Positions 24,973 to 34,204 of a stretch of 64,000 bases of DNA are shown one piece after another. The position numbers and the translations under genes are program-made. Position 1 is the first letter of the stretch. Each line of letters starts with the position of its first letter. The notes under the pieces are model-generated. The model did not search any database. It was given only the letters and a program-made list of their open reading frames with translations, and had not been told where the DNA came from. This DNA is from Halobacteriovorax sp. GB3. GTDB lineage: Bacteria; Bdellovibrionota; Bacteriovoracia; Bacteriovoracales; Bacteriovoracaceae. The stretch is taken from contig NZ_JAQSLN010000003.1 in assembly GCF_028649655.1 (NCBI RefSeq), forward strand, positions 1,411,964-1,475,963, written 5' to 3'.

Positions 24973-26043
24973 TTAGATAGAATTAATGAAAGCTCGCGAA
25001 ATAATTTCTTTAGCTTTATCTTCCCCACTAAAGAAGTTCACTTTTATTTCGAGATAGACAATTCTTTCATTATCACTAACCCTTCTGATTTTAACGATAT
25101 CCTTCTCAGTCGTTAAAATAAGTGCATCTTCTTTTTCAGCAAGATCAAGAAGTCGACTAATTTCTTCTGGTTTAAAGTAGTGATGATCTGGAAATGATTC
25201 CCTATGAATGATATCTGCACCTAGAGAGTCAACTAAACTATAAAAAGACAATGGAGAGGCAATACCAGAAACACAAATGACTCTTTTTTCCTTTAGGCCT
25301 TCAACATCCATAACTTTATTAAATGAACAATCCATAATCCCAGTTGGTTTATAGCCAATTTCAGCAAATGGAATTGTCCCCTTAGACTTTTCATGGAGAA
25401 ATTTTTTGAGTTTGAGTCTTCTTTTTTCACTTACTTGATCAGAACGACCTAAAACAATAAGATCGGCATCTTTAATGGCAGAGAAACTTTCTCGCATATA
25501 GCCTAGAGGTGCGACTTTATAACGATTTATTGGCAAGAGAGAATCAAAAAGAAGAATATTGATATTTCGATGTAATTTTAAATGCTGGTGACCATCATCT
25601 AATAAAACAACATCTGGCTCTTCATCTTTAAAATAAAAGTCGAGATTTTCGCTTCTATTTTTCCCAACAACAATTGAAGTCTTTTCTAATCTTCTCGAAA
25701 GAATGAGCGCTTCATCTCCATAGTCGACGGGATTCCCTCTAATTTTCGCTTTACTGCGAATAATTCCACTTGAACTTTCAAGTTTCCCTTTATAACCCCG
25801 CATAAGAATCATAACTGTTTTATCTAGAGTCTCTAGATACTCTGATACCCATAATGTGAAAGGTGTTTTTCCTGTTCCACCAAAAGTTAAGTTACCAATT
25901 GAGATAATAGGTACACGAAAGTTGTTTTGCTTTAAAAAACCATATTTATAAGCAAAACGTCTGATGCGATAAATATTTTCCCATAGAAACGTGAATGGGA
26001 GTCCTACCATATAAATAAGAGGTCTAAGTAATCTAGTTTTCAT
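24973..26043 (-). CDS. lpxK: Tetraacyldisaccharide 4'-kinase
   Basis: 356 residues. It phosphorylates the 4' position of the lipid A disaccharide at the inner membrane. The N terminus has one hydrophobic helix. The kinase motifs are ISIGNLTFGGTGKTPF (Walker A, GGTGKT), MRGYKGK, DEALILSRRL and VVLLDDGHQHLKL (Walker B with the DDGxQH signature of LpxK). The start overlaps lpxB by 11 bases. Length is in the normal range of 320-360. Confidence 0.93.
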   Translation of the reverse strand: MKTRLLRPLIYMVGLPFTFLWENIYRIRRFAYKYGFLKQNNFRVPIISIGNLTFGGTGKTPFTLWVSEYLETLDKTVMILMRGYKGKLESSSGIIRSKAKIRGNPVDYGDEALILSRRLEKTSIVVGKNRSENLDFYFKDEEPDVVLLDDGHQHLKLHRNINILLFDSLLPINRYKVAPLGYMRESFSAIKDADLIVLGRSDQVSEKRRLKLKKFLHEKSKGTIPFAEIGYKPTGIMDCSFNKVMDVEGLKEKRVICVSGIASPLSFYSLVDSLGADIIHRESFPDHHYFKPEEISRLLDLAEKEDALILTTEKDIVKIRRVSDNERIVYLEIKVNFFSGEDKAKEIISRAFINSI

Positions 26044-27172
26044 AGCTTTCTTTTATCACTTCACTCATATATTGACCTACATCAAAATGCTCTCCTTGAA
26101 CTTCGTCAAAGACAACTTTGAGTTCATCAACAATATTTTCATACGACTCTTTAGAGCCCATTAACGAATCAAAGGCCTTAGCGATTGTGTAAGGAGAACA
26201 TCCCTCTTGGACAAGCTCAGGAAAGATTCTTTTATTTCTAAAAATATTGGCCAAAGAAATCGGACCATCATAGGTAATAAACGTATAGTAAATAAATTCA
26301 TTGAAAAAGGATGATTTATAGCAAACAACTGTTGGAAGCCCAAAAAGAGCTGTAGCTAAGGTAACTGTCCCAGAAGCTGCAATTGAACAATCCCCCCACT
26401 TTAATGCTTCACTCAATTGTTCATTATCAAAAATGACATCAATTGAATCTAGGTAAGGTGCATACAAATTCTTATCAACATTTGAAGAACAGACAATTCC
26501 AACTTTCAAATTACTTTTTGCTCTTAGAGTTTTCACTGTTTCAACAAAGTCAGGAAGAAGGTTTTTAACTTCAAAATTACGGCTTCCAGGGAGAAGAAGT
26601 AACCTCTTTTCCTTTGATATTTCACTGTAAGAACGATCTCTTTTGAAGCTTTCTAACTCATCTTTATAAGTAATCCAAAGAGGATGGGCCACAGAGCGGA
26701 CTCTTTGAACCCCTCTATCTCCAAACCATTTTTTTTCAAAAGGAATAATCGTAAAGAGTGTATGAACTGTCTCTTCTAGAACTTTGGCCCTGTAGGCCTT
26801 CCATGCCCACGCTTGAGGAGCGACATAATAAAGAACTTTAACGCCTTCTTTTTGTAGTTTCTTTGCAAGCCTTAGATTGAAGTCTTGAAAATCGATAAGG
26901 ATAGCAACCTTGCAGTTTCTCTTTTTAACTTCGTCGACAATGTGATTAAAGGCCTTTATATAAAATGGAATTTTCCCAATAACTTCACTAAAACCCCAAC
27001 TTGAAAAATCTTTCAAGTGATAGAGAAGTTCCATATCTTTTGCAGCGAGTTCATTGCCTCCTACGCCAAAGAAATGGCAATCAGGGCGATTCGCTTTAAT
27101 CGAGTCAAAAAAGCTCAGACAATGTTCTTCACCAGATTTTTCTCCGGCGATAATTAAGCATTGCTCTTTCAT
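26033..27172 (-). CDS. lpxB: Lipid-A-disaccharide synthase
   Basis: 379 residues, GT19 family. It joins lipid X and UDP-diacylglucosamine. Motifs: IIAGEKSGEEH at the N terminus (usually AGExSGD), FFGVGGNELAAKDMELLY, the WGFSEVIGKIP stretch, YYVAPQAWAWK, LLPGSRNFEVKNLLP and the SIAASGTVTLATALFGLPTVV block. The C-terminal side matches length and order of E. coli LpxB. The ATG overlaps the stop of the oxidoreductase gene by one base. Confidence 0.93.
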   Translation of the reverse strand: MKEQCLIIAGEKSGEEHCLSFFDSIKANRPDCHFFGVGGNELAAKDMELLYHLKDFSSWGFSEVIGKIPFYIKAFNHIVDEVKKRNCKVAILIDFQDFNLRLAKKLQKEGVKVLYYVAPQAWAWKAYRAKVLEETVHTLFTIIPFEKKWFGDRGVQRVRSVAHPLWITYKDELESFKRDRSYSEISKEKRLLLLPGSRNFEVKNLLPDFVETVKTLRAKSNLKVGIVCSSNVDKNLYAPYLDSIDVIFDNEQLSEALKWGDCSIAASGTVTLATALFGLPTVVCYKSSFFNEFIYYTFITYDGPISLANIFRNKRIFPELVQEGCSPYTIAKAFDSLMGSKESYENIVDELKVVFDEVQGEHFDVGQYMSEVIKESYEN

Positions 27173-28119
27173 TAGAATTGAACTTCTCTATTTGTTTCAA
27201 GACTCTCGTTAACTTTAGCGATAACTTCCATTGCTCTTAAACCGTCTTGAATATCGACAAAGATCTTCTCTCCCATAGAAATGGATGAATAGAACTTCTC
27301 TTGCTCTACAAGAAGGTGATCTCTTCGCTCATAAGAAATTTCTTTTACAAACTCACTTTGTTCACTCGATTTCGCGACTAAAAGTTTATTTTGAAAAAGA
27401 TCAAACTCTAGTTGTCCAAATTCATTCGTTACAACAAGCTCTCTCACTTCTTTAGCAGCATTGCGCCCAACAGTTATATTCACAACTCTTCCATTTTCGA
27501 AACAAAAGTCACTGCTTACATGATCCCACTTATCTGTTCTCATTTTAAAGCCATTCGACTTTACTGACACTGGCATATCTTCAAAAAGATAGAGCATTAA
27601 ATCAATATCGTGAATCATAAGATCTTGTACCACATCAACATCAGTTGCTCTCCCTTTAAAAGGTGCGTAGCGATTAATATTGACGACGGCCTTAGAATTA
27701 AAAAAGTCCATATAGTCTTTTTTATAATCCCAGACTTGATGACATCTTTCACTGTGCCCGACTTGAAAAACAAGTCCTTCTTTTTCTTTTAAAAGAGAAT
27801 CGACTTTTAAAGCTTGTTCAAAAGTCGATGTCATTGGTTTTTCACAAAATACATGTTTATTGTTTTCAATCAACTTGATAACAAGGTCATAATGAAAGCT
27901 AGTCGGTGTGACAATTACAGCAGCGTCGATTTGATCCATAATTTCTTCAACATCAGAAACAACCTGAACATTAGGATGTGTTTCCTTTGCTTTCTTTTGA
28001 GCCTCTGGAAATTTTTCAACGATAGCGATGAAGTCTGAACCTTCGAGAGCCTCAGCTTTTTGAGCATGCCAACGACCAAGGTGACCATATCCTATAACTG
28101 CAACTTTCACTTTTTTCAT
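27172..28119 (-). CDS. Gfo/Idh/MocA-family oxidoreductase in the lpx operon
   Basis: 315 residues. Rossmann fold with VAVIGYGHLGRWHAQK (GxGxxG) at residues 6-21, then VVSDVEEI, FCEKPMTSTFEQA (EKP motif) and the C-terminal beta-sheet domain (MIHDIDLMLYLFEDMPVSVKSNG). It uses NAD(P) on a sugar or sugar nucleotide. Between lpxA and lpxB, such genes in delta-type bacteria accompany lipid A synthesis; one characterised relative is GnnA, which oxidises UDP-GlcNAc before amination by GnnB. No GnnB-type aminotransferase is in the window. Substrate therefore unproved. Both ends are packed against neighbours (19-base gap to lpxA, one-base overlap with lpxB). Confidence 0.8.
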   Translation of the reverse strand: MKKVKVAVIGYGHLGRWHAQKAEALEGSDFIAIVEKFPEAQKKAKETHPNVQVVSDVEEIMDQIDAAVIVTPTSFHYDLVIKLIENNKHVFCEKPMTSTFEQALKVDSLLKEKEGLVFQVGHSERCHQVWDYKKDYMDFFNSKAVVNINRYAPFKGRATDVDVVQDLMIHDIDLMLYLFEDMPVSVKSNGFKMRTDKWDHVSSDFCFENGRVVNITVGRNAAKEVRELVVTNEFGQLEFDLFQNKLLVAKSSEQSEFVKEISYERRDHLLVEQEKFYSSISMGEKIFVDIQDGLRAMEVIAKVNESLETNREVQF

Positions 28120-28138
28120 TATGAACCTCTTTTAAAAA

Positions 28139-28933
28139 TTACTTAACAAATGGAGCTAGTCCAATCTCACTCTCTCTAATGAATACTCTAAGTTCTTCAA
28201 CGAGTGTGTTATCTTTGTACTCTTCCATTAATTCATCATGATCAACGAATGCTCTTGGAGAGAGTGCTGAAGATTCCATTGTACGATAGAAATCAACGAA
28301 CTCAGAAATAACTGGCTTATCATAACCTTGTCTTCTAAGACCAATAATGTTGATTCCTTTTAGCTTTACTCTATTTCCATAGGCAGTACAGAAAAATGGA
28401 ATATCGCGATCAATAGCAGAAGCACCACCAATATAAGCGCCACGACCAAGTGTTACGAATTGTGAAATATTTGAACCACCACCAATGATAACTTTGTCAC
28501 CAATCTTAACATGGCCTGCAACGTTAACAGAGTTTACAAGAATAACATTGTCGCCAATGATCGCGTCGTGACCAACGTGGGCCTTTGCCATCATCAGACA
28601 GTTATTTCCAATCGTCGTAACCTCTTTATCTTTAAGAGTTCCTCTGTGAATTGAAACATACTCTCTAAAAACATTATTTGAACCAATAATTGTTCTCGTT
28701 GGCTCACCTTTATAACTTAAGTCCTGAGGCGCTGCTCCGATAGAACAAAACTGAAAGAATTCATTATTTTGTCCAATTTCAGTATGCCCTTCAATCACAA
28801 CGTGAGAGTGAATTTTATTATTATTTCCAATCACAACATTTGGCCCAATTACTGAATAGGCACCAATTTCGATGTTCTCACCGAGCTTAGCATTCTTGTC
28901 GACGATTGCTGTTTCATGAATTTTTAACGTCAT
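28139..28933 (-). CDS. lpxA: UDP-N-acetylglucosamine acyltransferase
   Basis: 264 residues after AGAGGATTT. It adds the first O-linked (or N-linked, if the sugar is aminated) hydroxyacyl chain of lipid A. Left-handed beta-helix hexapeptides run through residues 5-190, for example IHETAIVDKNAKLGENIEIG, with the catalytic histidine in AHVGHD. The helical C-terminal domain ends the protein. The GLRRQGYDKPVI segment is the typical LpxA acyl-chain region. Follows fabZ after 15 bases. Confidence 0.95.
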   Translation of the reverse strand: MTLKIHETAIVDKNAKLGENIEIGAYSVIGPNVVIGNNNKIHSHVVIEGHTEIGQNNEFFQFCSIGAAPQDLSYKGEPTRTIIGSNNVFREYVSIHRGTLKDKEVTTIGNNCLMMAKAHVGHDAIIGDNVILVNSVNVAGHVKIGDKVIIGGGSNISQFVTLGRGAYIGGASAIDRDIPFFCTAYGNRVKLKGINIIGLRRQGYDKPVISEFVDFYRTMESSALSPRAFVDHDELMEEYKDNTLVEELRVFIRESEIGLAPFVK

Positions 28934-28948
28934 AAATCCTCTTTTAAA

Positions 28949-29434
28949 TTATAGTCGTACAGAGGCCATCACAGTTGCTTCACTCATAAGTTCGCCATTG
29001 TGAAAAACCTTACAGATATTTTCTAACATTGGTCCTCTAGACTTTGTACATTCTGTTTCAATGACAAGGTCCATTCCAGGAAAAATTGGTTTTCTGAATT
29101 TTGCAGCACTCACACTTACAAGAGCAACATCCATCTCAACATCTTTTCCACTTTCAACACAATCTTTTAAACAAAAACTAGAGCTTTGCGCCATCATCTC
29201 GACCTGACAGACACCAGGAAAGATTGGCTTACCAGGAAAGTGCCCTGCAAAAATAGGATGATCTTCTTTCGTTCTGTAAATTGCTGTTACTTTCGATCCA
29301 ACAACTTCTTTTTGAGAGAGAAGTTCTCCTGCTACTAATTCTTTATTGTGTTCAACTTTTTCAATAGCATCCACGAAGAGAAAAGGCTCTCTGTGTGGAA
29401 GAAATTTCATTACTGCTTCTTTATTCATTTCCAT
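28949..29434 (-). CDS. fabZ: 3-hydroxyacyl-ACP dehydratase FabZ
   Basis: 161 residues; GGGGGATTAAT precedes the ATG. Dehydrates 3-hydroxyacyl-ACP and so competes with lpxA for the same substrate. Hot-dog fold signature: LPHREPFLFVD, catalytic His in GHFPGKPIFPGV and Glu in QVEMMAQSS. Slightly longer at the N terminus than E. coli FabZ (151). Classic location between lpxD and lpxA. Confidence 0.95.
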   Translation of the reverse strand: MEMNKEAVMKFLPHREPFLFVDAIEKVEHNKELVAGELLSQKEVVGSKVTAIYRTKEDHPIFAGHFPGKPIFPGVCQVEMMAQSSSFCLKDCVESGKDVEMDVALVSVSAAKFRKPIFPGMDLVIETECTKSRGPMLENICKVFHNGELMSEATVMASVRL

Positions 29435-29462
29435 ATTAATCCCCCAAAAATATTCCCAAATT

Positions 29463-30488
29463 TTATTGAAGTGACATTTTTCTTAAGTAAGCAATCCCTT
29501 TCATCCACTCCTTAACTGGACGAGCAGGATGACCACCGACAACAGAACCATCTGGCCAATCACAATTAACCATTCCGGCACCTGCAACCTGACAAGCTTT
29601 CCCTAAAGTAAACCCATCACCAAGGGCAGCTTTTCCACCGAAAACGCAAAAGTCACCAACTTTAGCGCTTCCACCAATTGCAACATGACCACAAAGAATA
29701 ACCCCCATTCCTAGAACAACGTTGTGTCCAATCTGAACATGGTTATCAATCTTAGTCCCTCTACCAATTAAAGTTGGAGAAAAGGTCCCCTGATCAACAC
29801 AAGAGTTTGCTCCAATTTCGACATCATCATCTATTTTAACAGAACCCATATGCCATACTTTATGGTGGATTCCTTTATCAAAGTTATAACCAAACCCATC
29901 AGCACCAATAACAGTTCCAGAGTGAATTCTACAATTCTTTCCAATTTCAACATAAGGATAGATGGTAACATTTGGAAAAATCTCACTGCCCGCGTCGATT
30001 TTTGCAAATGACATAATTCTTGCACCAGAGTGGACTTTAACACCTTCACCAATTATTACACCCTCTCCAATGTGCGCGCCTTGAGCAATCCATGAAGTAG
30101 GATGAACCGATGCTGTTCCCATTTGTCTTCCATCAACCATGTCATTAAGCTCTAAATAGAGTTCATCATAGAATGGCCTTGAAATAAAAGACATACAAAG
30201 AGCAACTGAATCAACTTTTAAAAGAGCTTTAAAATTAGACTTTAAGAATTCTAAGTCTTCGCCATCAATACGATCCAAAAACTTTGCTTCTAAAATAAGA
30301 AAAGACTCAGACCAATCATTTGATTCAATTTTTGATCGCACCTTTCTTAGAAACTTATTATCTTTAATAAAAGCTGCACTCTGTGCCTTAGGAAAATCAA
30401 AAGTTGTTAAACCTTGAATCTCTATTTCTGTATTTTCATCTAAAGGAGCTAAGCTTGGGTCTAGTATTTTTAAGTCAGCTAATTTCAT
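29463..30488 (-). CDS. lpxD: UDP-3-O-acylglucosamine N-acyltransferase
   Basis: 341 residues. Adds the second acyl chain in lipid A synthesis. N-terminal uridine-binding domain (about 1-100), then a left-handed beta helix of hexapeptides (AHIGEGVIIGEGVKVHSGA, GKNCRIHSGTVIGADGFGYN). The catalytic histidine lies in GIHHKVWHMGSV. The rest has IDNHVQIGHNVVLG and a short C-terminal helix (EWMKGIAYLRKM). Family length and order are normal. Confidence 0.95.
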   Translation of the reverse strand: MKLADLKILDPSLAPLDENTEIEIQGLTTFDFPKAQSAAFIKDNKFLRKVRSKIESNDWSESFLILEAKFLDRIDGEDLEFLKSNFKALLKVDSVALCMSFISRPFYDELYLELNDMVDGRQMGTASVHPTSWIAQGAHIGEGVIIGEGVKVHSGARIMSFAKIDAGSEIFPNVTIYPYVEIGKNCRIHSGTVIGADGFGYNFDKGIHHKVWHMGSVKIDDDVEIGANSCVDQGTFSPTLIGRGTKIDNHVQIGHNVVLGMGVILCGHVAIGGSAKVGDFCVFGGKAALGDGFTLGKACQVAGAGMVNCDWPDGSVVGGHPARPVKEWMKGIAYLRKMSLQ

Positions 30489-30524
30489 TATTCTTCTCTT
30501 TTTCTTAGGTCAATAAAACGAGTA

Positions 30525-30548
30525 AGGGGGAACTATACAGCTCCCCCT
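30525..30548 (-). terminator. GC-rich hairpin between skp and lpxD
   Basis: AGGGGGA (30525-30531) and TCCCCCT (30542-30548), 7-base perfect arms around a 10-base loop, in the 89-base gap after skp. On the minus strand only a short T-poor stretch follows, so it may attenuate or stabilise the mRNA rather than fully stop transcription; lpxD would otherwise need its own promoter, and none is obvious. Confidence 0.4.
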
Positions 30549-30577
30549 CTATCTAAAGACTCAATGAAGAGTTTTTT

Positions 30578-31081
30578 CTACTTATGTTCTTTGTTGTAAG
30601 CTTTAATAACATCTTCTGTTAGATCTTTTTCTTTTTTTGCAAAAAGAATTGGAGATGTTCTTGATTCAACAGTGATATCAACACCACTATCCTTAGAAAC
30701 TTTTTCTACAACTTTTTTAATTTTCTCTACGATTGGAGCCTGAAGCTTAGCTTCCATATCTCTAATTTCATTTTGAAAACTTCCCATAGTCTGTTGAAGC
30801 TTCATATAAGCTTGTTGAAGCTCAGCTTGCTTTTTAGCTTTCGCTTTATCATTCATAACAAGAGTTTGCTTTTGAAAGTCCTCTTGCATTTTTTTGAATT
30901 TATCTTCTTCTTTCTTAAGAATCTTTTGCTTCTCTTCTACTTTTTTCTTTAACTTCTCACCAACTCTCTTACCTTCATTGATTGTTGTAAGAACTTTTTG
31001 TGCATTTACTTTTCCAACAGTTAGGGCCAATGATGGAACTGAAAATGCCAGGGCTAAAATTAAAGTTGAAATTGTTTTCAT
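30578..31081 (-). CDS. skp: Periplasmic chaperone Skp/OmpH family
   Basis: 167 residues after AGGAGCGTTTTA. Signal peptide MKTISTLILALAFSVPSLA, then a short beta strand (VGKVNAQKVLTTINEGK) that opens every OmpH protein. Two long Lys/Glu-rich helices (about 40-130) form the jaws of the Skp trimer. The last part, DITVESRTSPILFAKKEKDLTEDVIKAYN, is the returning strand of the trimer body. Chaperones outer-membrane proteins towards BamA, which is encoded directly upstream. Confidence 0.92.
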   Translation of the reverse strand: MKTISTLILALAFSVPSLALTVGKVNAQKVLTTINEGKRVGEKLKKKVEEKQKILKKEEDKFKKMQEDFQKQTLVMNDKAKAKKQAELQQAYMKLQQTMGSFQNEIRDMEAKLQAPIVEKIKKVVEKVSKDSGVDITVESRTSPILFAKKEKDLTEDVIKAYNKEHK

Positions 31082-31114
31082 TAAAACGCTCCTAAAAAAT
31101 CCGTTTTCTATAAA

Positions 31115-33439
31115 TTAGAATAATTGTCCTATATCAAAGTGGAATTGGCTACCTTTCTCTCCCTCATCATCAGGGTTGATTGGGAAACCAAATTCAAATC
31201 TAAGTACACCTAATGGCGAGAACCATCTAAATCCAAAACCATAGTCCATGTATACTTTATTAAAGTTATCGATATCAACTGCGTTACCAGCATCAAAAAA
31301 TAGTACCCATTTCAGACCAGCTTCTCTTGCTAGAGGGTGCTCTAATTCAAGAGTTGTGTAGGCCGTAAATTGAGCTCCATCATTGAAAGTCTTATCTTTT
31401 GTCTTACCATCTTCAGTAACTTGAATTGTCTTCTTTGGGCCAATATCTTCAATTGTAAATCCACGAAGGTTTCTTGAACCACCAAGAGAAAATCTCTCAT
31501 TTCTTGGAATCAATTCACTATTAACAGTTTCTAGCTTAGCTGTATAAAGTCTTGATCTAAAAATGAGGTCACCATAAACTCTCTTAAACCAACGAGCATC
31601 GGCCTCATTTTTCCACCATTTCTTCTCACCACCAACACCGGCATACTCTGTTGCAAAACTTAAGTAATAACCTTTTGTTGGTTCAAAGCGGTGGTCTCTT
31701 TTATCTTTAACAAGAGCCGTTCTAACAGAAGAAGTGATACCATTTTCAGCTTCTTCGTTAATCGTTTCATCTTCGATATTTGAAAGAGTTGTCTCTTCAA
31801 GTTTATATGTAAGAAAGAGTCTTGTGTATTCAAAAACAGGATACCCAATTCTTGCAGCAAAACCGACTTTCTTATAATCATATGAAGTAAGCTGTTCATT
31901 CTTTGTCGAGAAGATTTCTCCTCCAGCAGTCCACTTAGAATCAAATAGGTATGGTTCAGTAAAACTTAAACTAAACGTCTGTTGCGTATTAGAAAGGTTT
32001 AGAGTGAATGAGAGAGACTGCCCTAGACCTCTAAAGTTGTTTTGAGTAACAGAGGCTTGAATAAATCCCTTTGTTGCTGTTGAGTAACCAGCTCCCAGAG
32101 ATATTTGCCCTGTGTTTTTTTCTTTAACTGAAATCTCGACATCGAGAAGATCATCACGTCCCTTAACACTAACAGTATTAAAGATTACACTTCCAGGCTC
32201 AAAGAAACCTAGACGGTTAACATTTTCTTTAGACTCACGAAGTTTAGATCCGGAGAATTTCATCCCCTCTTCAATTTTTAATTCGCGACGAATAACTTTA
32301 TCACGTGATCTTGTATTTCCTTTAATAACGATATTCCCAAAGTGTGCAATCTTCCCTTTCTCAAAAGAAAACTCTACATTGACTTTGTTTTCACCAGGAA
32401 CGACATCAAGAGTTCTAAGGACGTTAGCAAAAGCGTATCCTTCATCTTGATACTTTTCAGTCAGCATCTGGATATCGGCCCTAAGAATTTCTTCCGAGTA
32501 TGTACTTCCAGACTTCATGCGAAGCTCTTCAAGGAGTTTTCCTTCATCGAAAAGAACTTCTCCATTGAAATAGATATCATTAACAGTAAATTTTGGACCT
32601 TCGTTTACTTTAAGAGTAATGAAAACCCATCGCTTATCTTCTGAAACAGTAATATCAGGGGCTCCAACGTTAACTTGAAGAAATCCCTTGTTGCGATAGA
32701 ATTGCTTCACACGCTCTATATCAATTTGAAAATTGAACTCTTTAAAGTTACCCGCATTATTCATGAAAGAGAAAAGTTCTTCCTCTCTCGTTTCCATAAT
32801 ACCTTTAAGTTGATCTTCAGAGAATGCCTTGATTCCTAAGAAAGTGATCTTCTTAACGCGAACTTTATCAAATTCTTTAACTTCAAATGTTAGCTCAACG
32901 TTATCGTTTTCAACCTTATTAATATCGTAATCAACTGAAGCCAGGTAGAAACCCTTCTCTTCATAATACTTTTGAAGTGCTTCAACATCTTGTTTGATAG
33001 TATTGACATCAACAATTGAAAATTCTTTCGTTTTTAAGACTGCAACGAGATCATCGCGATCGACTTCATCGTTCCCCTCAATGAGAATTTTTGAAATAAC
33101 GGGCTTTTCTTTAACAACGAAAACCAGTTGATTCTTTCCTTTAGACTTTTCTCTAAGGGCCTCAACTGATTCAAAGTATTTTAAGCGATAAATTCTCTCA
33201 AGATCCTTTTTAAGCAGATGACTATCTAGCATCATCCCAACTTTAGAATTGATCTTTCCAAGAACAGCTTCTCGCTCAACTTTTTTCAAACCTTTAAATA
33301 CGATCTCATCAATTTTGAATAGATTCTTACGCTTTCCAATGTCATCGAAGGCACTAGAATTAGAAAAAACTCCGACAGCTAGAGTTAGTGTCAGTGTTAA
33401 ATATTTCAAAATCTTAGAGAGTTTTTCTCTTCTAAGCAT
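31115..33439 (-). CDS. bamA: Outer membrane protein assembly factor BamA
   Basis: 774 residues from the ATG at 33439 (GGAG five bases before); a TTG one codon earlier is less likely. Signal peptide near 10-32. Five POTRA domains occupy about 35-420, for example FKIDEIVFKGLKKVEREAVLGKI and IAHFGNIVIKGNTRSRDKVI. The 16-strand barrel spans 430-774, with LGAGYSTATKG, the SLGGSRNLRGF loop carrying the conserved R-G-F motif, and the C-terminal strand ending in QLF. It inserts barrel proteins into the outer membrane. Packed with skp and lpx genes as in many proteobacteria. Confidence 0.97.
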   Translation of the reverse strand: MLRREKLSKILKYLTLTLTLAVGVFSNSSAFDDIGKRKNLFKIDEIVFKGLKKVEREAVLGKINSKVGMMLDSHLLKKDLERIYRLKYFESVEALREKSKGKNQLVFVVKEKPVISKILIEGNDEVDRDDLVAVLKTKEFSIVDVNTIKQDVEALQKYYEEKGFYLASVDYDINKVENDNVELTFEVKEFDKVRVKKITFLGIKAFSEDQLKGIMETREEELFSFMNNAGNFKEFNFQIDIERVKQFYRNKGFLQVNVGAPDITVSEDKRWVFITLKVNEGPKFTVNDIYFNGEVLFDEGKLLEELRMKSGSTYSEEILRADIQMLTEKYQDEGYAFANVLRTLDVVPGENKVNVEFSFEKGKIAHFGNIVIKGNTRSRDKVIRRELKIEEGMKFSGSKLRESKENVNRLGFFEPGSVIFNTVSVKGRDDLLDVEISVKEKNTGQISLGAGYSTATKGFIQASVTQNNFRGLGQSLSFTLNLSNTQQTFSLSFTEPYLFDSKWTAGGEIFSTKNEQLTSYDYKKVGFAARIGYPVFEYTRLFLTYKLEETTLSNIEDETINEEAENGITSSVRTALVKDKRDHRFEPTKGYYLSFATEYAGVGGEKKWWKNEADARWFKRVYGDLIFRSRLYTAKLETVNSELIPRNERFSLGGSRNLRGFTIEDIGPKKTIQVTEDGKTKDKTFNDGAQFTAYTTLELEHPLAREAGLKWVLFFDAGNAVDIDNFNKVYMDYGFGFRWFSPLGVLRFEFGFPINPDDEGEKGSQFHFDIGQLF

Positions 33440-33477
33440 CAAATCTCCATGAAGATAAATTCCACGTCCAATGGATA

Positions 33478-33505
33478 AAAATACTCTGGTTTATAAAAGT
33501 ATCAA
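33478..33505 (-). promoter_or_regulatory. Candidate bamA promoter
   Basis: On the minus strand TTGATA (33500-33505), 16-base spacer, TATTTT (33478-33483), placing the start about 30 bases upstream of the bamA ATG, in the 108-base gap after lolD. Boxes match 5 of 6 and 4 of 6 positions. Confidence 0.35.
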
Positions 33506-33547
33506 GATAGACGCATTCTTACAAAAGGAATTTATAACACCACTCGT

Positions 33548-34204
33548 CTAAACAAGAAGCCCATCTTTCATTTCATATACATGCTGGAAGTTATTCGCAA
33601 CGGCACCGTCGTGCGTTACGATAATCATGGTCGAGTTAAACTCTTGTGCTAACCCTTTGAGTAGTTTTGTGACTTTCATTGAGTTTTCAGAGTCGAGGTT
33701 CCCCGTAGGCTCATCGCATAGCAGTAATTTTGGAGCTAAACTCAGGGACCTAATGATATTGATTCTCTGCTGTTCACCACCAGAGAGTTCAAAAGGATAT
33801 TTCTTCAAACAATGCGAAACGTTAAGATAGTCCGCAAGTTTTACAGAGTTTTCTTTGATTTTCTTTTCTTTACGCCCGCCAATTCTAGCTGGAAGTAAAA
33901 TATTGTCGAGACAAGTGAGATTGGGAAGAAGGAAATGGAATTGAAAGACAAAACCAACATTTTGATTTCGAAACTGTGCTAACTTCTCATCAGAAAATTT
34001 TGAGATATCAAAACCTTGGAAATGAACGCTTCCTTCACTTGCCCTATCTAATCCCCCCAATAAATAGAGAAAAGTAGATTTTCCTGAACCAGAAGATCCT
34101 TTTATGACATAATGCTCACCTTCTTCAAAAGAAAGATCAATCCCTTTCAAAATCTCAACGGACCCAAAACTCTTTTTAAGTTGGTTAACTTCTATTAATG
34201 ACAT
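33548..34204 (-). CDS. lolD: Lipoprotein-releasing ABC transporter ATPase LolD
   Basis: 218 residues from the ATG at 34204, whose A overlaps the permease stop (TAATG); the longer frame lies inside the permease gene. Walker A IKGSSGSGKSTFL, Q-loop VFQFHFLLPNLT, signature LSGGEQQRINI, Walker B LLLCDEPTGNLDS and H-loop VTHD are all intact. FQFHFLLPNLT is the LolD/MacB-subfamily form. It powers extraction of lipoproteins from the inner membrane for delivery to the outer membrane. The many lipoproteins in this window would be clients. Confidence 0.92.
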   Translation of the reverse strand: MSLIEVNQLKKSFGSVEILKGIDLSFEEGEHYVIKGSSGSGKSTFLYLLGGLDRASEGSVHFQGFDISKFSDEKLAQFRNQNVGFVFQFHFLLPNLTCLDNILLPARIGGRKEKKIKENSVKLADYLNVSHCLKKYPFELSGGEQQRINIIRSLSLAPKLLLCDEPTGNLDSENSMKVTKLLKGLAQEFNSTMIIVTHDGAVANNFQHVYEMKDGLLV

